A model generated the notes under the pieces. That model saw only the letters and a list, made by a program, of their open reading frames with translations. It did no database searches and was not told the DNA's origin. This document shows positions 26,431 through 35,466 of a stretch of 64,000 bases of DNA, piece after piece (position 1 is the stretch's first letter; each line of letters starts with the position of its first letter). The stretch covers positions 496,001 through 560,000 of the forward strand of contig NZ_JAJEJV010000004.1 of the NCBI RefSeq assembly GCF_021390675.1, in the 5' to 3' direction. A program made the translations under genes and the position numbers. Source of the stretch: Dyella sp. 2HG41-7. GTDB lineage: Bacteria > Pseudomonadota > Gammaproteobacteria > Xanthomonadales > Rhodanobacteraceae.

Positions 26431-27641
26431 CCGCTCCGTTGCGACTTCCGACGGAAACGGAAAGCAGGAACCCGCAGGGCAACACTCCCATCGTGGTGGT
26501 GTTGCAGCGCTTGCTGATGGCGGGCATGGCGTGGCTCATCATTGGCATGGCGGTGATGCCGTCCAGCATTTCGTTCAATCCCAGCAAGGCGTATCAAATC
26601 GTTTTGGCGTTGACGATGTGGCTGCCGACGCTGGCGCTGATCGCGATGCGACCCAAGCGCGTGGTCGATGTGTGCAAGATGCCGACGATGCCGTGGGTGA
26701 TCGCCTTGCTGGCGTGGGGTTGCGTGTCGCTGGCGTGGAGTCACGCGCCGCACCGCGGCGACGAAGCGATGCGCGATTTCAGCATCTTTTTGTTTCTGAT
26801 CGCCTGCCATTGGGTTTTCGGCGGAAACGAAGCGCGTACGCGTTGGCTACTGGTCAATTGCGCTTTGGTGCTCGCCGCGGTGTCCGTGTTCGACATCGTC
26901 GAATTTGCGCTGCATCCGCCCACGGACGATCGTCTGATCGGCATCGGTGTGATGGGTAACGCCAATCTCGCGGCGGCCGGCATGGGCGCGGGATTGATCT
27001 GGTTGTGGCCTTGGCGCGCGGAAGGTTGGCGCTGGGTGACGGTGAAGTGGCTGGCGATCAGCACACTCGCGCTGTTTATCCTGCTTACGTTTACGCGCAG
27101 CGCCTGGGCTGCGTTGTTCGGCGCGCTGGTGGTGATGGTGCTGTGCCGCGGCGGTCGGCGCGCGTGGCTGTATGCGGGCGTGATCTGCGTCCTTGGCGTA
27201 TTGGGTGTCGTCGCCGGATTCCATGTGCTGATGGAGCGCGGTTTGTCGCTGCGCCCGGAAATCTTTGCGAAATCGTTGGATATGTTTCTGCAACATCCGT
27301 TGCGCGGCTTGGGGCAGGGCACGGCGTTCACCATCGAAGCCGGCAACGAAACGCTCGATCACGCGCACAACATGTTCGCGCAGCTCGCCATCGAACTGGG
27401 TTTGCCGGCGGTGCTGATGTGGCTCGGCATTTGGCTGGCGCTCGGCTGGCGTGCATGGCGTCATCGGCACGATGCGCTTGGCTTGATCGTGCTTGGCCTG
27501 TGGGTGTTCGGTTCGATCGCCGTGGAATTCGATCTGCCGCACCTGTTGGATAGTCCGCGACCCGGCTGGTTGATTACGTGGCTACCGCTGGCGCTGAGCT
27601 GGACCTTCGCTCGGCCGAACCCCGCAAAGCGCTCGGCATGA
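26427..27641 (+). CDS. O-antigen ligase/polymerase family membrane protein (WaaL-like)
   Basis: 404 residues with about ten to twelve membrane helices. The Wzy_C signature is present: FTRSAWAALFGALVV (the Arg-containing helix start) and the conserved His motif DHAHNMFAQLAIELGLP near residues 309-325, in the large periplasmic loop. WaaL enzymes join undecaprenyl-linked glycan to lipid A-core in the periplasm; Wzy polymerases and bacterial oligosaccharyltransferases share the fold, so this could be any of them. Its position among core glycosyltransferases favours WaaL. It overlaps genes on both sides by ATGA (26427-26430 and 27638-27641). Confidence 0.85.
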   Translation: MTAPLRLPTETESRNPQGNTPIVVVLQRLLMAGMAWLIIGMAVMPSSISFNPSKAYQIVLALTMWLPTLALIAMRPKRVVDVCKMPTMPWVIALLAWGCVSLAWSHAPHRGDEAMRDFSIFLFLIACHWVFGGNEARTRWLLVNCALVLAAVSVFDIVEFALHPPTDDRLIGIGVMGNANLAAAGMGAGLIWLWPWRAEGWRWVTVKWLAISTLALFILLTFTRSAWAALFGALVVMVLCRGGRRAWLYAGVICVLGVLGVVAGFHVLMERGLSLRPEIFAKSLDMFLQHPLRGLGQGTAFTIEAGNETLDHAHNMFAQLAIELGLPAVLMWLGIWLALGWRAWRHRHDALGLIVLGLWVFGSIAVEFDLPHLLDSPRPGWLITWLPLALSWTFARPNPAKRSA

Positions 27642-28468
27642 ACGTTTCGCTGGTTATCACCACCTACAACTGGCCGGCCGCGTTGGCGCGCGTGCTGGAA
27701 AGTGTGGCGATGCAGACGCGTCTTCCTGACGAGGTGTTGATCGCCGACGACGGTTCAGGTGCGGAAACCGCTGTGCTGATTGCGCGCGCCAGCGAAAGCT
27801 TGCCGGTGCCGTTGCGGCATGTGTGGCAGGAAGATTTGGGCTTCCGCGCCGCGCGCTCGCGCAACCGCGGTATTGCGGCGAGCAAAGGCGATTACATCGT
27901 GCTGCTGGACGGCGACATGATGATCCATCCCCGATTTATCGCCGACCACTTGATGATGGCCGAGCCTGGTTTTTTTCTGCAGGGCGGTCGACTCAAGGCG
28001 AACGATGCGGAAAGCCAACGCCTCCTTGCGGGCGGCGAGCCGGTTTACGCACCGTGGGTAAAAGCGAACTTTCATGAGTTCGACGGTACACGCCGGCTTT
28101 ACGCGTTTCGCCAGCCGTTATTGGCGCGTTGGAAAGCGCGCTCGCGCAACGGCGGCCGCGTGATGAGCTGCAATATGAGTTTCTGGCGTGAGGATCTTTT
28201 GCGCGTCAACGGCTTCGACGAGCGCATGGAAGGCTATGGCGCGGAAGATCGCGAGTTGGTCGTGAGACTGGAGAACGCAGGTTTGCGCCGCCGAGCGCTG
28301 AAGTGGTGCGCGCTGGCGATGCACTTTGAGCACTCCACGCGTCAGCAGGAAAACTTGAACGATCCCGATTTGCCGAACAATCGGTTGCTCAAGGCGAGCA
28401 TCGAGCAGCGCCTTGTGCGTTGCGAGCTTGGCATCGATCAGCACACCGCGGAATTCGTCAACAGCTAG
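27638..28468 (+). CDS. GT2 family glycosyltransferase, paralog of the 25531 gene
   Basis: 276 residues from ATG 27638, which overlaps the ligase stop. The layout is the same as in the first GT2: VSLVITTYNWPAALARVL, IADDGSGAET, LLDGDMMIHPRF, SCNMSFWREDLLRVNGFDE and EGYGAEDRELVVRLENAG, then DLPNNRLLKAS near the C-terminus (PELPNNKLLFAS in the paralog). Long stretches are nearly identical between the two, so a duplication around the ligase gene is likely. The differing middle (YAPWVKANFHEFDG here, RFGWFVDAYFRDDN there) suggests different acceptors. It acts in the cytosol on a lipid-linked or core acceptor. Confidence 0.88.
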   Translation: MNVSLVITTYNWPAALARVLESVAMQTRLPDEVLIADDGSGAETAVLIARASESLPVPLRHVWQEDLGFRAARSRNRGIAASKGDYIVLLDGDMMIHPRFIADHLMMAEPGFFLQGGRLKANDAESQRLLAGGEPVYAPWVKANFHEFDGTRRLYAFRQPLLARWKARSRNGGRVMSCNMSFWREDLLRVNGFDERMEGYGAEDRELVVRLENAGLRRRALKWCALAMHFEHSTRQQENLNDPDLPNNRLLKASIEQRLVRCELGIDQHTAEFVNS

Positions 28469-28470
28469 CG

Positions 28471-29448
28471 CTACAGCGCGGCTAATGCGTTCTGTAATCG
28501 TTGCGGGAAATGCGCATGGTTATGTTCGAACCAAGCGCGCGCGGCTTCGCCCATCGCTTCGGCCGTCGAAACATCCATGCTCAAGCATCGTTCGATGGCC
28601 GCTTCCATACTGGTTTCGGTAAAGCCATACGTCGTGGCGAGGTCTTGCGTGCCAATGGCTTGCGCGGGCACCAGCAAGCCGCGCTCGACGCTCACCAGTT
28701 CGTTCATCGGTTCGGCATTTAAGGTCACGACAACTGCGCGGCAACTCATCGCTTCGACCAAATAATGGCCGAAACCTTCGGTTTGCGACGGGCATAGGTG
28801 AAAGCGATGTTCGTTTTGCAAACGGCGATAATCGGCGTCGCTGAGATGGTCGCGAATCAGGGTGACGTTTGCCGGCAGCGTTTCGATCTCGACGCGTTTA
28901 CGACGCCAGGCCACGGTGAGCATCGGCCATTCGGGATGCTTGCGCCATAGCTCGAGCAAGGCTTGCGTGCCTTTGTTGCCGCTGCGCCCCGGGCCGTGAA
29001 AGAAAGTGTAGCGACGCGCGACGCTGGCGTCGTATCGATCCGTGCTAGTGAAGCCAATAAAACGTGTGGTTGCGCCAAGCTGTTGGAACAGGCGCTCGGC
29101 GTGATGGGTTTTCACCCACACCGCATCCACCATCGACAGCGCGGCTTTGTCCTGTGGCCGAAAATATTCTGGATTCGGTATCAGCACGTTGCGCTTCGCG
29201 CCGCGCAGAAATTCGGGGCGGATGCGTTCCAGCATTACGTTTACGTCGAACGCGGGCGGTTTGCGCGCAAGTGTCATACGCGTCAACCATTCGGCGAACC
29301 GTCCGCGATGCGGCAAACCGGTGGTCTGCGTCTGGCAACTCGTACCTTGCAGTGCGTCCGCCAAGAGTGGCAGATCGCGACTGAGGCCCGCGGCGTTGTC
29401 GCGGGCAATTAACTGACAACGCAGCATGGTGCGATCAGTTTGCGGCAT
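28471..29448 (-). CDS. GT4-like (GT-B) glycosyltransferase
   Basis: 325 residues. The C-terminal half has the glycosyltransferase group 1 pattern: RYTFFHGPGRSGNKGTQALL (donor-domain start), LIRDHLSDADYRRLQNEHRF, then the E-x7-E motif in HLCPSQTEGFGHYLVEAMSC followed by VVVTLNAEPMNELV. The N-terminal half is less conserved, as usual for the acceptor domain. The ATG at 29448 overlaps the upstream GT39 gene by 14 bases and has GGAG 7 nt before it; the frame continues to 29475. It probably adds a sugar to the core or to a lipid-linked glycan; the donor is unknown. Confidence 0.85.
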   Translation of the reverse strand: MPQTDRTMLRCQLIARDNAAGLSRDLPLLADALQGTSCQTQTTGLPHRGRFAEWLTRMTLARKPPAFDVNVMLERIRPEFLRGAKRNVLIPNPEYFRPQDKAALSMVDAVWVKTHHAERLFQQLGATTRFIGFTSTDRYDASVARRYTFFHGPGRSGNKGTQALLELWRKHPEWPMLTVAWRRKRVEIETLPANVTLIRDHLSDADYRRLQNEHRFHLCPSQTEGFGHYLVEAMSCRAVVVTLNAEPMNELVSVERGLLVPAQAIGTQDLATTYGFTETSMEAAIERCLSMDVSTAEAMGEAARAWFEHNHAHFPQRLQNALAAL

Positions 29449-31162
29449 CGTCGGGCTCCGGCATTTCGTCGGCATTCTTAGGTACGCAGCCTTGGATCGC
29501 CGCGTCGGATTTGAACAGCCACCAATTGCGGCGATTGGCGTGCCCGACGTTGATGGCTTTGCGGCGATCTACGCATTCGCCCATGGATGGATCTTGTGCG
29601 AACAGCCAACGCGTAGCCGGCGCGGCAGCCTGCCATTGCACGGCATGCACGAACTGCTGCGATGTAGGCGCGCTGAAACCGAAGTCCATCGCGTGCCGGT
29701 CGAGCATCAGCATGTTTTGTTCCTTCCAATCGACCAAACCTACTTCGTCTTGTGCACTCAAACGCGCGCTGACATGTTGCATAAGCTCCGCCGACGAACT
29801 GCTGTCGTTGAGCAATGGATACGCCCACAGTCCCCACACCAGCCACAGCGCCAGCATGCCGCTGGCCACCGCGACGTGCACGCGACGCAAGCGGAAAATG
29901 GCGAGCGCCAACCACTGCGCGGCGCCGATAACGATGCACATCCACCACAAGCTGTCCGCAGGTCCATTGAAACCGCGATCGTAAGCGAGCTTGGTGGCGA
30001 ACGCCGGATGCGCCGTTAATGCGTAAACGCCCAGCCCAAGCATGCAGCCGCCGATCACAAGCAGAAACGCAGCGCCGAGCACGCGCAGCCAGCGCGTGGC
30101 GAGCAACGCTTCAAGATAGGGTGCAGTGATCAACGCCAGCATCGGCACGATAGGCAGCACGTACACGTCGCGTTTGCCGGCGGATGCGCTGAAAAACACG
30201 AGCACCAGCACGATCCATCCCAGCGGCAGCAGGATGCGCGCATCCTTGGCTTTCAACGCATTCCACCAACGCGGAAACGTGCCGGGATAGGTCAGCGACA
30301 ACGGCAGCCAGTTGTAGACCATCAACGGCAGATAGAAGAACGCCGAATGGATGTGGTGCCACGCATGTGCGTAGCGGCCCGCGGTTTGATGGAAAAGAAT
30401 GTTGTGCACGTAAGCCGCATACACCGGATTGTCGGCGTGCGCGCGCGCGACCAGCAGCATGGGAACCAACCACAACGCGATCGCGAACAAGGTGGCGACG
30501 AGGCCCAGCAGCCAATGCCACCGCGCGCCGTTGTTCATCGCGCTAACACCGTTCCATCGACCGAACGCAGCGAACGCGTAAGGCACCAACATCAACAACG
30601 CGAGAAAGCCGACGCCCTTCGTGATGACGCCGAGGCCTGCGCAAAAACAGCCGAACCAGTACAAACGCCAATTCGGTCCGCACAACGTATGACGCAATAA
30701 GCCCCAGTTCGCTGCAGTAATGAAGAACACGACCAGCGGATCGATCTGCGCGCGCTTGGCTTGAAACACGAACTGGATGCACATCAGCGCCGCCATCGCG
30801 GCGTACATGCCCGTCTTGCGATCCCACAGACGTCGACCAAGGTCATAGAGGAGCCACAGCGTGCCCAGCGCAGCGAGAAACGACGGCAGCATGAAAGCGA
30901 TGCGCCAGTTCCGCACCAGCTCGAAACTGGCGGCTTCCAACCACATCAGCATCGGCGGCTTGTCTGCGTAAAGCTCCACGCCGCGATGCAGGAACAACCA
31001 GTCGCCGCTTTCCACCATTTGTTTCGCGGCGAGCGTGTAGCGGGGTTCGTCGGACGGCCAGGGATCGCGCAGGCCGATACCGACGCCGAGGATCAGGATG
31101 GCGAAGAAGACCAGTAGCCAGAACTGGCGGCGTTCCTGAGTTGTGGCAGCGGTGATCGACAT
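29435..31162 (-). CDS. GT39/ArnT-like membrane glycosyltransferase
   Basis: 575 residues with about eleven membrane helices. The first periplasmic loop has the intact ArnT/PMT acidic motif in WPSDEPRYTLAAKQMVESGD, followed by the typical YADKPPMLMWL. Later come CAGLGVITKGVGFLALLMLV and the Leu-rich helices, with a periplasmic domain at the C-terminus. Such enzymes use polyprenyl-phospho-sugars, for instance undecaprenyl-phospho-aminoarabinose in ArnT. The ATG at 31162 (MSITAATTQ) is chosen because the 25 residues upstream come from a palindromic repeat. Its 3' end overlaps the GT4-like gene, so both are co-expressed. Linked lipid A modification is possible; no other arn genes are here. Confidence 0.88.
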   Translation of the reverse strand: MSITAATTQERRQFWLLVFFAILILGVGIGLRDPWPSDEPRYTLAAKQMVESGDWLFLHRGVELYADKPPMLMWLEAASFELVRNWRIAFMLPSFLAALGTLWLLYDLGRRLWDRKTGMYAAMAALMCIQFVFQAKRAQIDPLVVFFITAANWGLLRHTLCGPNWRLYWFGCFCAGLGVITKGVGFLALLMLVPYAFAAFGRWNGVSAMNNGARWHWLLGLVATLFAIALWLVPMLLVARAHADNPVYAAYVHNILFHQTAGRYAHAWHHIHSAFFYLPLMVYNWLPLSLTYPGTFPRWWNALKAKDARILLPLGWIVLVLVFFSASAGKRDVYVLPIVPMLALITAPYLEALLATRWLRVLGAAFLLVIGGCMLGLGVYALTAHPAFATKLAYDRGFNGPADSLWWMCIVIGAAQWLALAIFRLRRVHVAVASGMLALWLVWGLWAYPLLNDSSSSAELMQHVSARLSAQDEVGLVDWKEQNMLMLDRHAMDFGFSAPTSQQFVHAVQWQAAAPATRWLFAQDPSMGECVDRRKAINVGHANRRNWWLFKSDAAIQGCVPKNADEMPEPDDAAN

Positions 31163-31183
31163 GCAAGCGTCCGAGTACTTACT

Positions 31184-31287
31184 CCTCCCCCTGCTTGCAG
31201 GGGGAGGTTGGGAGGGGGTGGTCCGAGCTTGCCGCAAGTTGTGGGGACTTCACCCCACCCCAACCGCCCCTACTGCACGTAGGGGAG
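31184..31287. repeat. Palindromic intergenic element, family B, copy 2
   Basis: Starts with the hairpin CCTCCCCCTGC-TT-GCAGGGGGAGG (31184-31207), then GTTGGGAGGGGGTGG. It ends with CACCCCACCCCAACCG and the hairpin CCCCTAC-TGCAC-GTAGGGG (31267-31285). The layout matches the 20071-20191 element. It lies between two minus-strand genes, rsmB and the GT39 gene. Confidence 0.68.
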
Positions 31288-31313
31288 GGAGTTGCTTGAG
31301 GCATGCATCGGCA

Positions 31314-32609
31314 TCACCGCCGTTCAAGCACGGCATAGTACATGCCGTCGAGATCGTCATCGCCAGGCAGGATTTGCCAGCCGATCGCTGCAGGTTGTCC
31401 CGCCGGAAGTTGCACGGGCACAACGCGCGCATCGTCGTGATCTTTCAAGAAATGCGCGATCACCGCTTCATTCTCTGCACGCAACAGCGAGCAGGTGACA
31501 TAGACCAGACGTCCGCCCGGCGCGAGCAACGGCCACAGCCCCGCCAGAATTCGCTGTTGCTGCGCGACCAGCGTATCGATATCGCTGGCGCGACGATGCA
31601 GACGCACATCCGGTCGACGACGCAACACGCCAGTCGCCGAGCAAGGTGCGTCGATCAGGATGCGATCGAAAGCTTGCTTGTCCCACCAGGCGGAGGGATC
31701 GCCCGCATCGCCGATGCGCAGATCGGCCTGTAGACCTAGCCGCTCCAGGTTTTGACGAATGCGCGCAGCGCGCGGTGCGTCGAATTCGACAGCGGTAAGC
31801 GAAATATTCGCGCGTTCCAACACATGACACGCTTTCCCGCCCGGCGCGGCGCACGCGTCGAGCACGCGTTGACCATCGTGAATATCGAGCAGATCGGCCG
31901 CGACTTGCGCAGCGCCATCTTGCACGGCGAATAACCCATCGGAGAAGCCGGGCATGCGCGTCACATCGCTGCTATGCGGCAGCACGATGCCGTCGACCAG
32001 CCAGGGATGCGCGTCGGCGGTGTAACCGGCGGCGCGAAGTTGCTCAATCAGCACATCGCGCGCAGCACGGCGACGATTCGCGCGCAACATCAACGGCGGT
32101 TCGCGATTGCTATCGGCGAGCACGGCTTCCACGTGCGTGGGCCAATCGGTAGCGATGGTGTCGGTCAGCCACGGCGGAAGCGCGTAGCGCGTCTGTGCTT
32201 GCGCATCCAATTGGGCCAACAGCGTGACGCGTTCGCGCTGCCAGCGACGCAGGATGGCGTTCACCAATCCGGCCAGACGCGGACGGTTCAACGCGCGCAC
32301 GGCCTCCACGGTAGCGGCGACGGCGGCGTAATCCTGCATTTGCAGAATTTCCAACTGCACGATGCCAAGCACCAGCAACGCATGCACTTCGGGTTCTTTG
32401 CGGCGCAGCGGTTTATCCAGCAAGCGATCGAGCGCGGCGTCGAAGCGCAACCACCAGCGCGCGCCATCGCTCAACAAAGCAGTAAGCAAGGCGCGGTCGC
32501 GTGGATCGCGCAGCTTCGGTGCGCGCTGATCCATCGCTTCGCGCAGCGATACGCCGCGTAGCGCGATATCCGCCAGCGCTTGCGCAGCGAGGGCGCGCGT
32601 GTCGTTCAT
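31314..32609 (-). CDS. rsmB: 16S rRNA (cytosine-967-C5)-methyltransferase RsmB
   Basis: 431 residues (E. coli RsmB 429). The N-terminal NusB-like domain (residues about 1-135) contains [20 protein letters not shown] and [10 protein letters not shown]. The C-terminal SAM-dependent domain has [15 protein letters not shown] (SAM loop), [20 protein letters not shown] with the PCS cysteine, and [16 protein letters not shown] with the catalytic TCS cysteine. It methylates C967 of 16S rRNA. The ATG overlaps the fmt stop by ATGA, giving the common order def-fmt-rsmB. Confidence 0.97.
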   Translation of the reverse strand: MNDTRALAAQALADIALRGVSLREAMDQRAPKLRDPRDRALLTALLSDGARWWLRFDAALDRLLDKPLRRKEPEVHALLVLGIVQLEILQMQDYAAVAATVEAVRALNRPRLAGLVNAILRRWQRERVTLLAQLDAQAQTRYALPPWLTDTIATDWPTHVEAVLADSNREPPLMLRANRRRAARDVLIEQLRAAGYTADAHPWLVDGIVLPHSSDVTRMPGFSDGLFAVQDGAAQVAADLLDIHDGQRVLDACAAPGGKACHVLERANISLTAVEFDAPRAARIRQNLERLGLQADLRIGDAGDPSAWWDKQAFDRILIDAPCSATGVLRRRPDVRLHRRASDIDTLVAQQQRILAGLWPLLAPGGRLVYVTCSLLRAENEAVIAHFLKDHDDARVVPVQLPAGQPAAIGWQILPGDDDLDGMYYAVLERR

Positions 32610-33538
32610 CGCGCCTGACGCAATTCGGGACGTGCGTTGAGGTAATCGACCGCGCTGATGCGTTTGCCGCCCGCGCGTTGCAACGCCGCGACGCGCAATA
32701 CGCCTTCGCCGCAGGCGATGTCGATGCCATCGCGTTGTGCGCCGATCACTTGTCCGGGCGTTGCATCGTGCGATTGATCGATGGCGCGAGCGGCCCAGAT
32801 ACGCACGTTTTCGCCGGCGATATCGCCTTCGGCGACGGGCCAGGGGTCGAACGCGCGTACTTGATGTTCCAGCGCGATCGCCGGCTTCGAAAAATCGAGG
32901 CGCGCTTCGGTTTTTTCCAACTTGTGCGCGTAGACCACGCCGTCATCGGATTGCGTCGTCGCATGCAGCATTTCGCCTGCCAACGTGCGGCGCAAACCTT
33001 CGGCGAGTACATCCGCGCCGAGAACGGAAAGACGATCGTGCAGCGTGCCGCCGGTGTCCTCACGCGTGATGACGGTGCGACGTTCGAGCAACACAGGGCC
33101 GGTATCGAGCCCAGCTTCCATCTGCATCAGATCGACGCCGGATTCTGCATCGCCGGCGAGAATCGCGCGTTGAATCGGCGCGGCGCCGCGCCAGCGTGGC
33201 AACAGACTTGCGTGTACGTTCCAACAACCGAGGCGCGGAATCGCGAGCACTTTGCGCGAAAGAATCAAACCGTATGCAACGACGACCATCAAGTCGGGGC
33301 GATACGCTTCCAACGTATTGCGCGCTTCGACGGTTTTCAGCGATTCGGGTTGCTCGACCGGAATATTTGCGGCGAGCGCCGCCTGCTTCACGGGACTGGG
33401 TGTGAGCTTGCGGCCACGGCCAGCGGGGCGATCCGGTTGCGTATAAACGGCAACGACTTCAGCGCCGCTCGCTCGGCATGCTTCAAGACATGGGACGGAG
33501 AATTCCGGCGTGCCCGCAAAAACAATGCGCAAGCTCAC
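32606..33538 (-). CDS. fmt: Methionyl-tRNA formyltransferase
   Basis: 310 residues (E. coli 315). It formylates initiator Met-tRNA with 10-formyl-THF. Visible: [17 protein letters not shown] at the N-terminus, the basic loop [19 protein letters not shown], the catalytic Asn-His-Asp set in [19 protein letters not shown] and LDTGPVL, and the C-terminal OB-fold domain (FDPWPVAEG to the end). The start is GTG at 33538, overlapping the def stop as GTGA; the open frame extends antisense-like to 33775 without family sequence. It is coupled to def upstream and rsmB downstream. Confidence 0.97.
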   Translation of the reverse strand: MSLRIVFAGTPEFSVPCLEACRASGAEVVAVYTQPDRPAGRGRKLTPSPVKQAALAANIPVEQPESLKTVEARNTLEAYRPDLMVVVAYGLILSRKVLAIPRLGCWNVHASLLPRWRGAAPIQRAILAGDAESGVDLMQMEAGLDTGPVLLERRTVITREDTGGTLHDRLSVLGADVLAEGLRRTLAGEMLHATTQSDDGVVYAHKLEKTEARLDFSKPAIALEHQVRAFDPWPVAEGDIAGENVRIWAARAIDQSHDATPGQVIGAQRDGIDIACGEGVLRVAALQRAGGKRISAVDYLNARPELRQAR

Positions 33539-34044
33539 GCGCTCGCAGCCTGCTTGCGCTGCTTCTCCATGCGCTTGAGCAGGATCGAACGCTTGAGCGG
33601 CGACAAGTAATCGACGAACACCTTGCCGGCCAGATGATCCATCTCGTGCTGAATGCACACAGCGAGCGGACCTTCCACTTCCAGTTCGAAGGTTTTGCCT
33701 TCGACATCCTGCGCGCGCACTTTCACTTTCAACGCGCGGGTGACGTCGGCATAGATGCCGGGGAAGGACAAACATCCTTCCTGATACACCTGCGTGCCGT
33801 CCTTCTCCAGAATCTCCGCGTTGATCAACGCGAGGGGTTGGTTGCGCTCTTCGCTCATGTCCGCGACGAGCACGCGCTGGTGCACGTTGACCTGCGTCGC
33901 GGCGAGACCGACGCCGTTGGCGGCGTACATAGTCTCGAACATGTCATCGACGAACTGCTTCAATGCGGCGTCGAACGTGGTGACGGGCGCGGCTTTCGTG
34001 CGCAACCGGGGGTCGGGGAATTCGAGAATGGTCAGGACAGACAT
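33535..34044 (-). CDS. def: Peptide deformylase
   Basis: 169 residues (E. coli 169). It removes the formyl group from nascent proteins, working after Fmt. All three metal/active-site motifs are present: GVGLAATQV (residues about 44-52), EGCLSFPG (Cys metal ligand) and [10 protein letters not shown] (HExxH-type HEMDH with both His ligands and the catalytic Glu). The ATG gives the usual start ([15 protein letters not shown]). First gene of def-fmt-rsmB; the next genes are divergent. Confidence 0.98.
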   Translation of the reverse strand: MSVLTILEFPDPRLRTKAAPVTTFDAALKQFVDDMFETMYAANGVGLAATQVNVHQRVLVADMSEERNQPLALINAEILEKDGTQVYQEGCLSFPGIYADVTRALKVKVRAQDVEGKTFELEVEGPLAVCIQHEMDHLAGKVFVDYLSPLKRSILLKRMEKQRKQAASA

Positions 34045-34172
34045 GAGCGGATTACCTCAGGCGCCGGAACTGCGGGCAATTTAATAAAAGCCCCGCCGCG
34101 CGCGGTCTAGAATATGGTTATTGTACGTGCTTCAACATGCTGTCGGCGCACGAATTTGCCAACTGGCTCGTG

Positions 34173-34200
34173 TTGCTTGGGTTAACGGTTCGGTTACACT
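34173..34200 (+). promoter_or_regulatory. Likely sigma-70 promoter of the LysM gene
   Basis: TTGCTT (34173-34178), a 16-bp spacer and TACACT (34195-34200), 33 bases before the LysM start codon, in the divergent region with def. The ribosome site GGGGGAGGGGG follows at about 34212-34223. Confidence 0.45.
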
Positions 34201-34233
34201 CGCCCGAGCGTAGGGGGAGGGGGATTCCCGTTT

Positions 34234-35382
34234 ATGATCAAAAAGTCCATTGGGCTGCTGGCCGGCATGCTGGTCACCGTGGCCGTCTATGCGGCTGGGG
34301 CTCAGCTTCGTGCCGATCACCCCGACAGCTATACCGTCCATCGGGGCGATACCCTGTGGGGCATCTCCGCCCGTTTCCTGTCCAAGCCTTGGCTATGGCC
34401 GGAAATCTGGCAGGCCAATCCCCAGGTTCGTAATCCGCACCTGATCTATCCGGGCGACGTGCTGGATCTGTCCTTTATCAATGGCGGGCCGGCGTTGCGT
34501 CTGGAGCCCTCCATGCATCGCGAAGGCGAGGCCATCCCCGCCGTTCCGCTCGATCAGATCAAGCAATTCTTGAAAGATTCGCGCGTGGTCGATCCGGACG
34601 AGGTGAAGAACGCCCCGTATGTGATGGGCTTCGAAGAAGGCGACCTCACGGGCACCGTCGGCCGCAATGTCTACGTGCGCAATCTCGACGCCAAGCCGGG
34701 CCAGCGCTGGGCGATCGTGCGTCCGACGCATGTGTTCCGCACCCATGGCGGTTCCGGCGCCGAGGAAAGCGACGGCATGACGGCCAACATCGCCGACAGC
34801 GACGTCGCCACCATCCGTACGCCCTGGAACGAAGAATGGGCCACCAGCGTCGACAACGTCACGCCGGATCATGCCTTCCGCGGCAAAACGCTGGGGATGG
34901 AAGTGACGGTGATCGGCGAGGCCGAAGTGCTGCGCGGCGGCGATCCGTCCACATTGCTGCTGCTCAATTCCATCGTGGAAATCCGCGCCGGCGATCGCTT
35001 GATGCCGATCGACGACAACCCGTACGACCCGTATTACTACCCGCATCCGCCGAAGAGCTCGCCCGATGGCGCGCGCGTGATCGCCTTTGCGCAAGAGCGC
35101 ATGAGCCAGGTTGGCCCGTACGACGTGGTGGTGCTGTCGGTGGGTTCGAAAGACGGCGTCGACAACGGCACCACGTTCTCCTTGTGGCAGCCGGGCGAGC
35201 AGGTGCCCGACGACGTGGCGCACAGCAGCTTCAGTCGCTATGACCACAAGTTCGTGACGTTGCCGGACGAATACGTCGGCCACATGATGATCTTCCGCAC
35301 CTTCGATCACGTCAGCTACGGCTTGGTGATGGACGGTCTGAAGCCGGTGAAGGTCGGCGCACGCGCGAAGATGCCCGAATAA
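34234..35382 (+). CDS. Exported LysM-domain peptidoglycan-binding protein
   Basis: 382 residues. The signal peptide (MIKKSIGLLAGMLVTVAVYA) cuts near AGA-QLR. One LysM domain follows (residues about 32-83): SYTVHRGDTLWGISARFL, then WLWPEIWQANPQVRNP and LIYPGDVL. The remaining 290 residues form a beta-rich domain without catalytic motifs. LysM proteins of this shape sit next to dprA in many gammaproteobacteria, and act in the periplasm on or near the cell wall; the role is unknown. It reads with dprA after an 84-base gap, so co-transcription is likely. Confidence 0.93.
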   Translation: MIKKSIGLLAGMLVTVAVYAAGAQLRADHPDSYTVHRGDTLWGISARFLSKPWLWPEIWQANPQVRNPHLIYPGDVLDLSFINGGPALRLEPSMHREGEAIPAVPLDQIKQFLKDSRVVDPDEVKNAPYVMGFEEGDLTGTVGRNVYVRNLDAKPGQRWAIVRPTHVFRTHGGSGAEESDGMTANIADSDVATIRTPWNEEWATSVDNVTPDHAFRGKTLGMEVTVIGEAEVLRGGDPSTLLLLNSIVEIRAGDRLMPIDDNPYDPYYYPHPPKSSPDGARVIAFAQERMSQVGPYDVVVLSVGSKDGVDNGTTFSLWQPGEQVPDDVAHSSFSRYDHKFVTLPDEYVGHMMIFRTFDHVSYGLVMDGLKPVKVGARAKMPE

Positions 35383-35466
35383 CGCGCCTTAGTTAGCGTA
35401 AATACCCACAGCACGGCGCGGTCAATCCGCGCCGTTGCCGTTTCTGGGCTCGCGTAGACTCGACGG

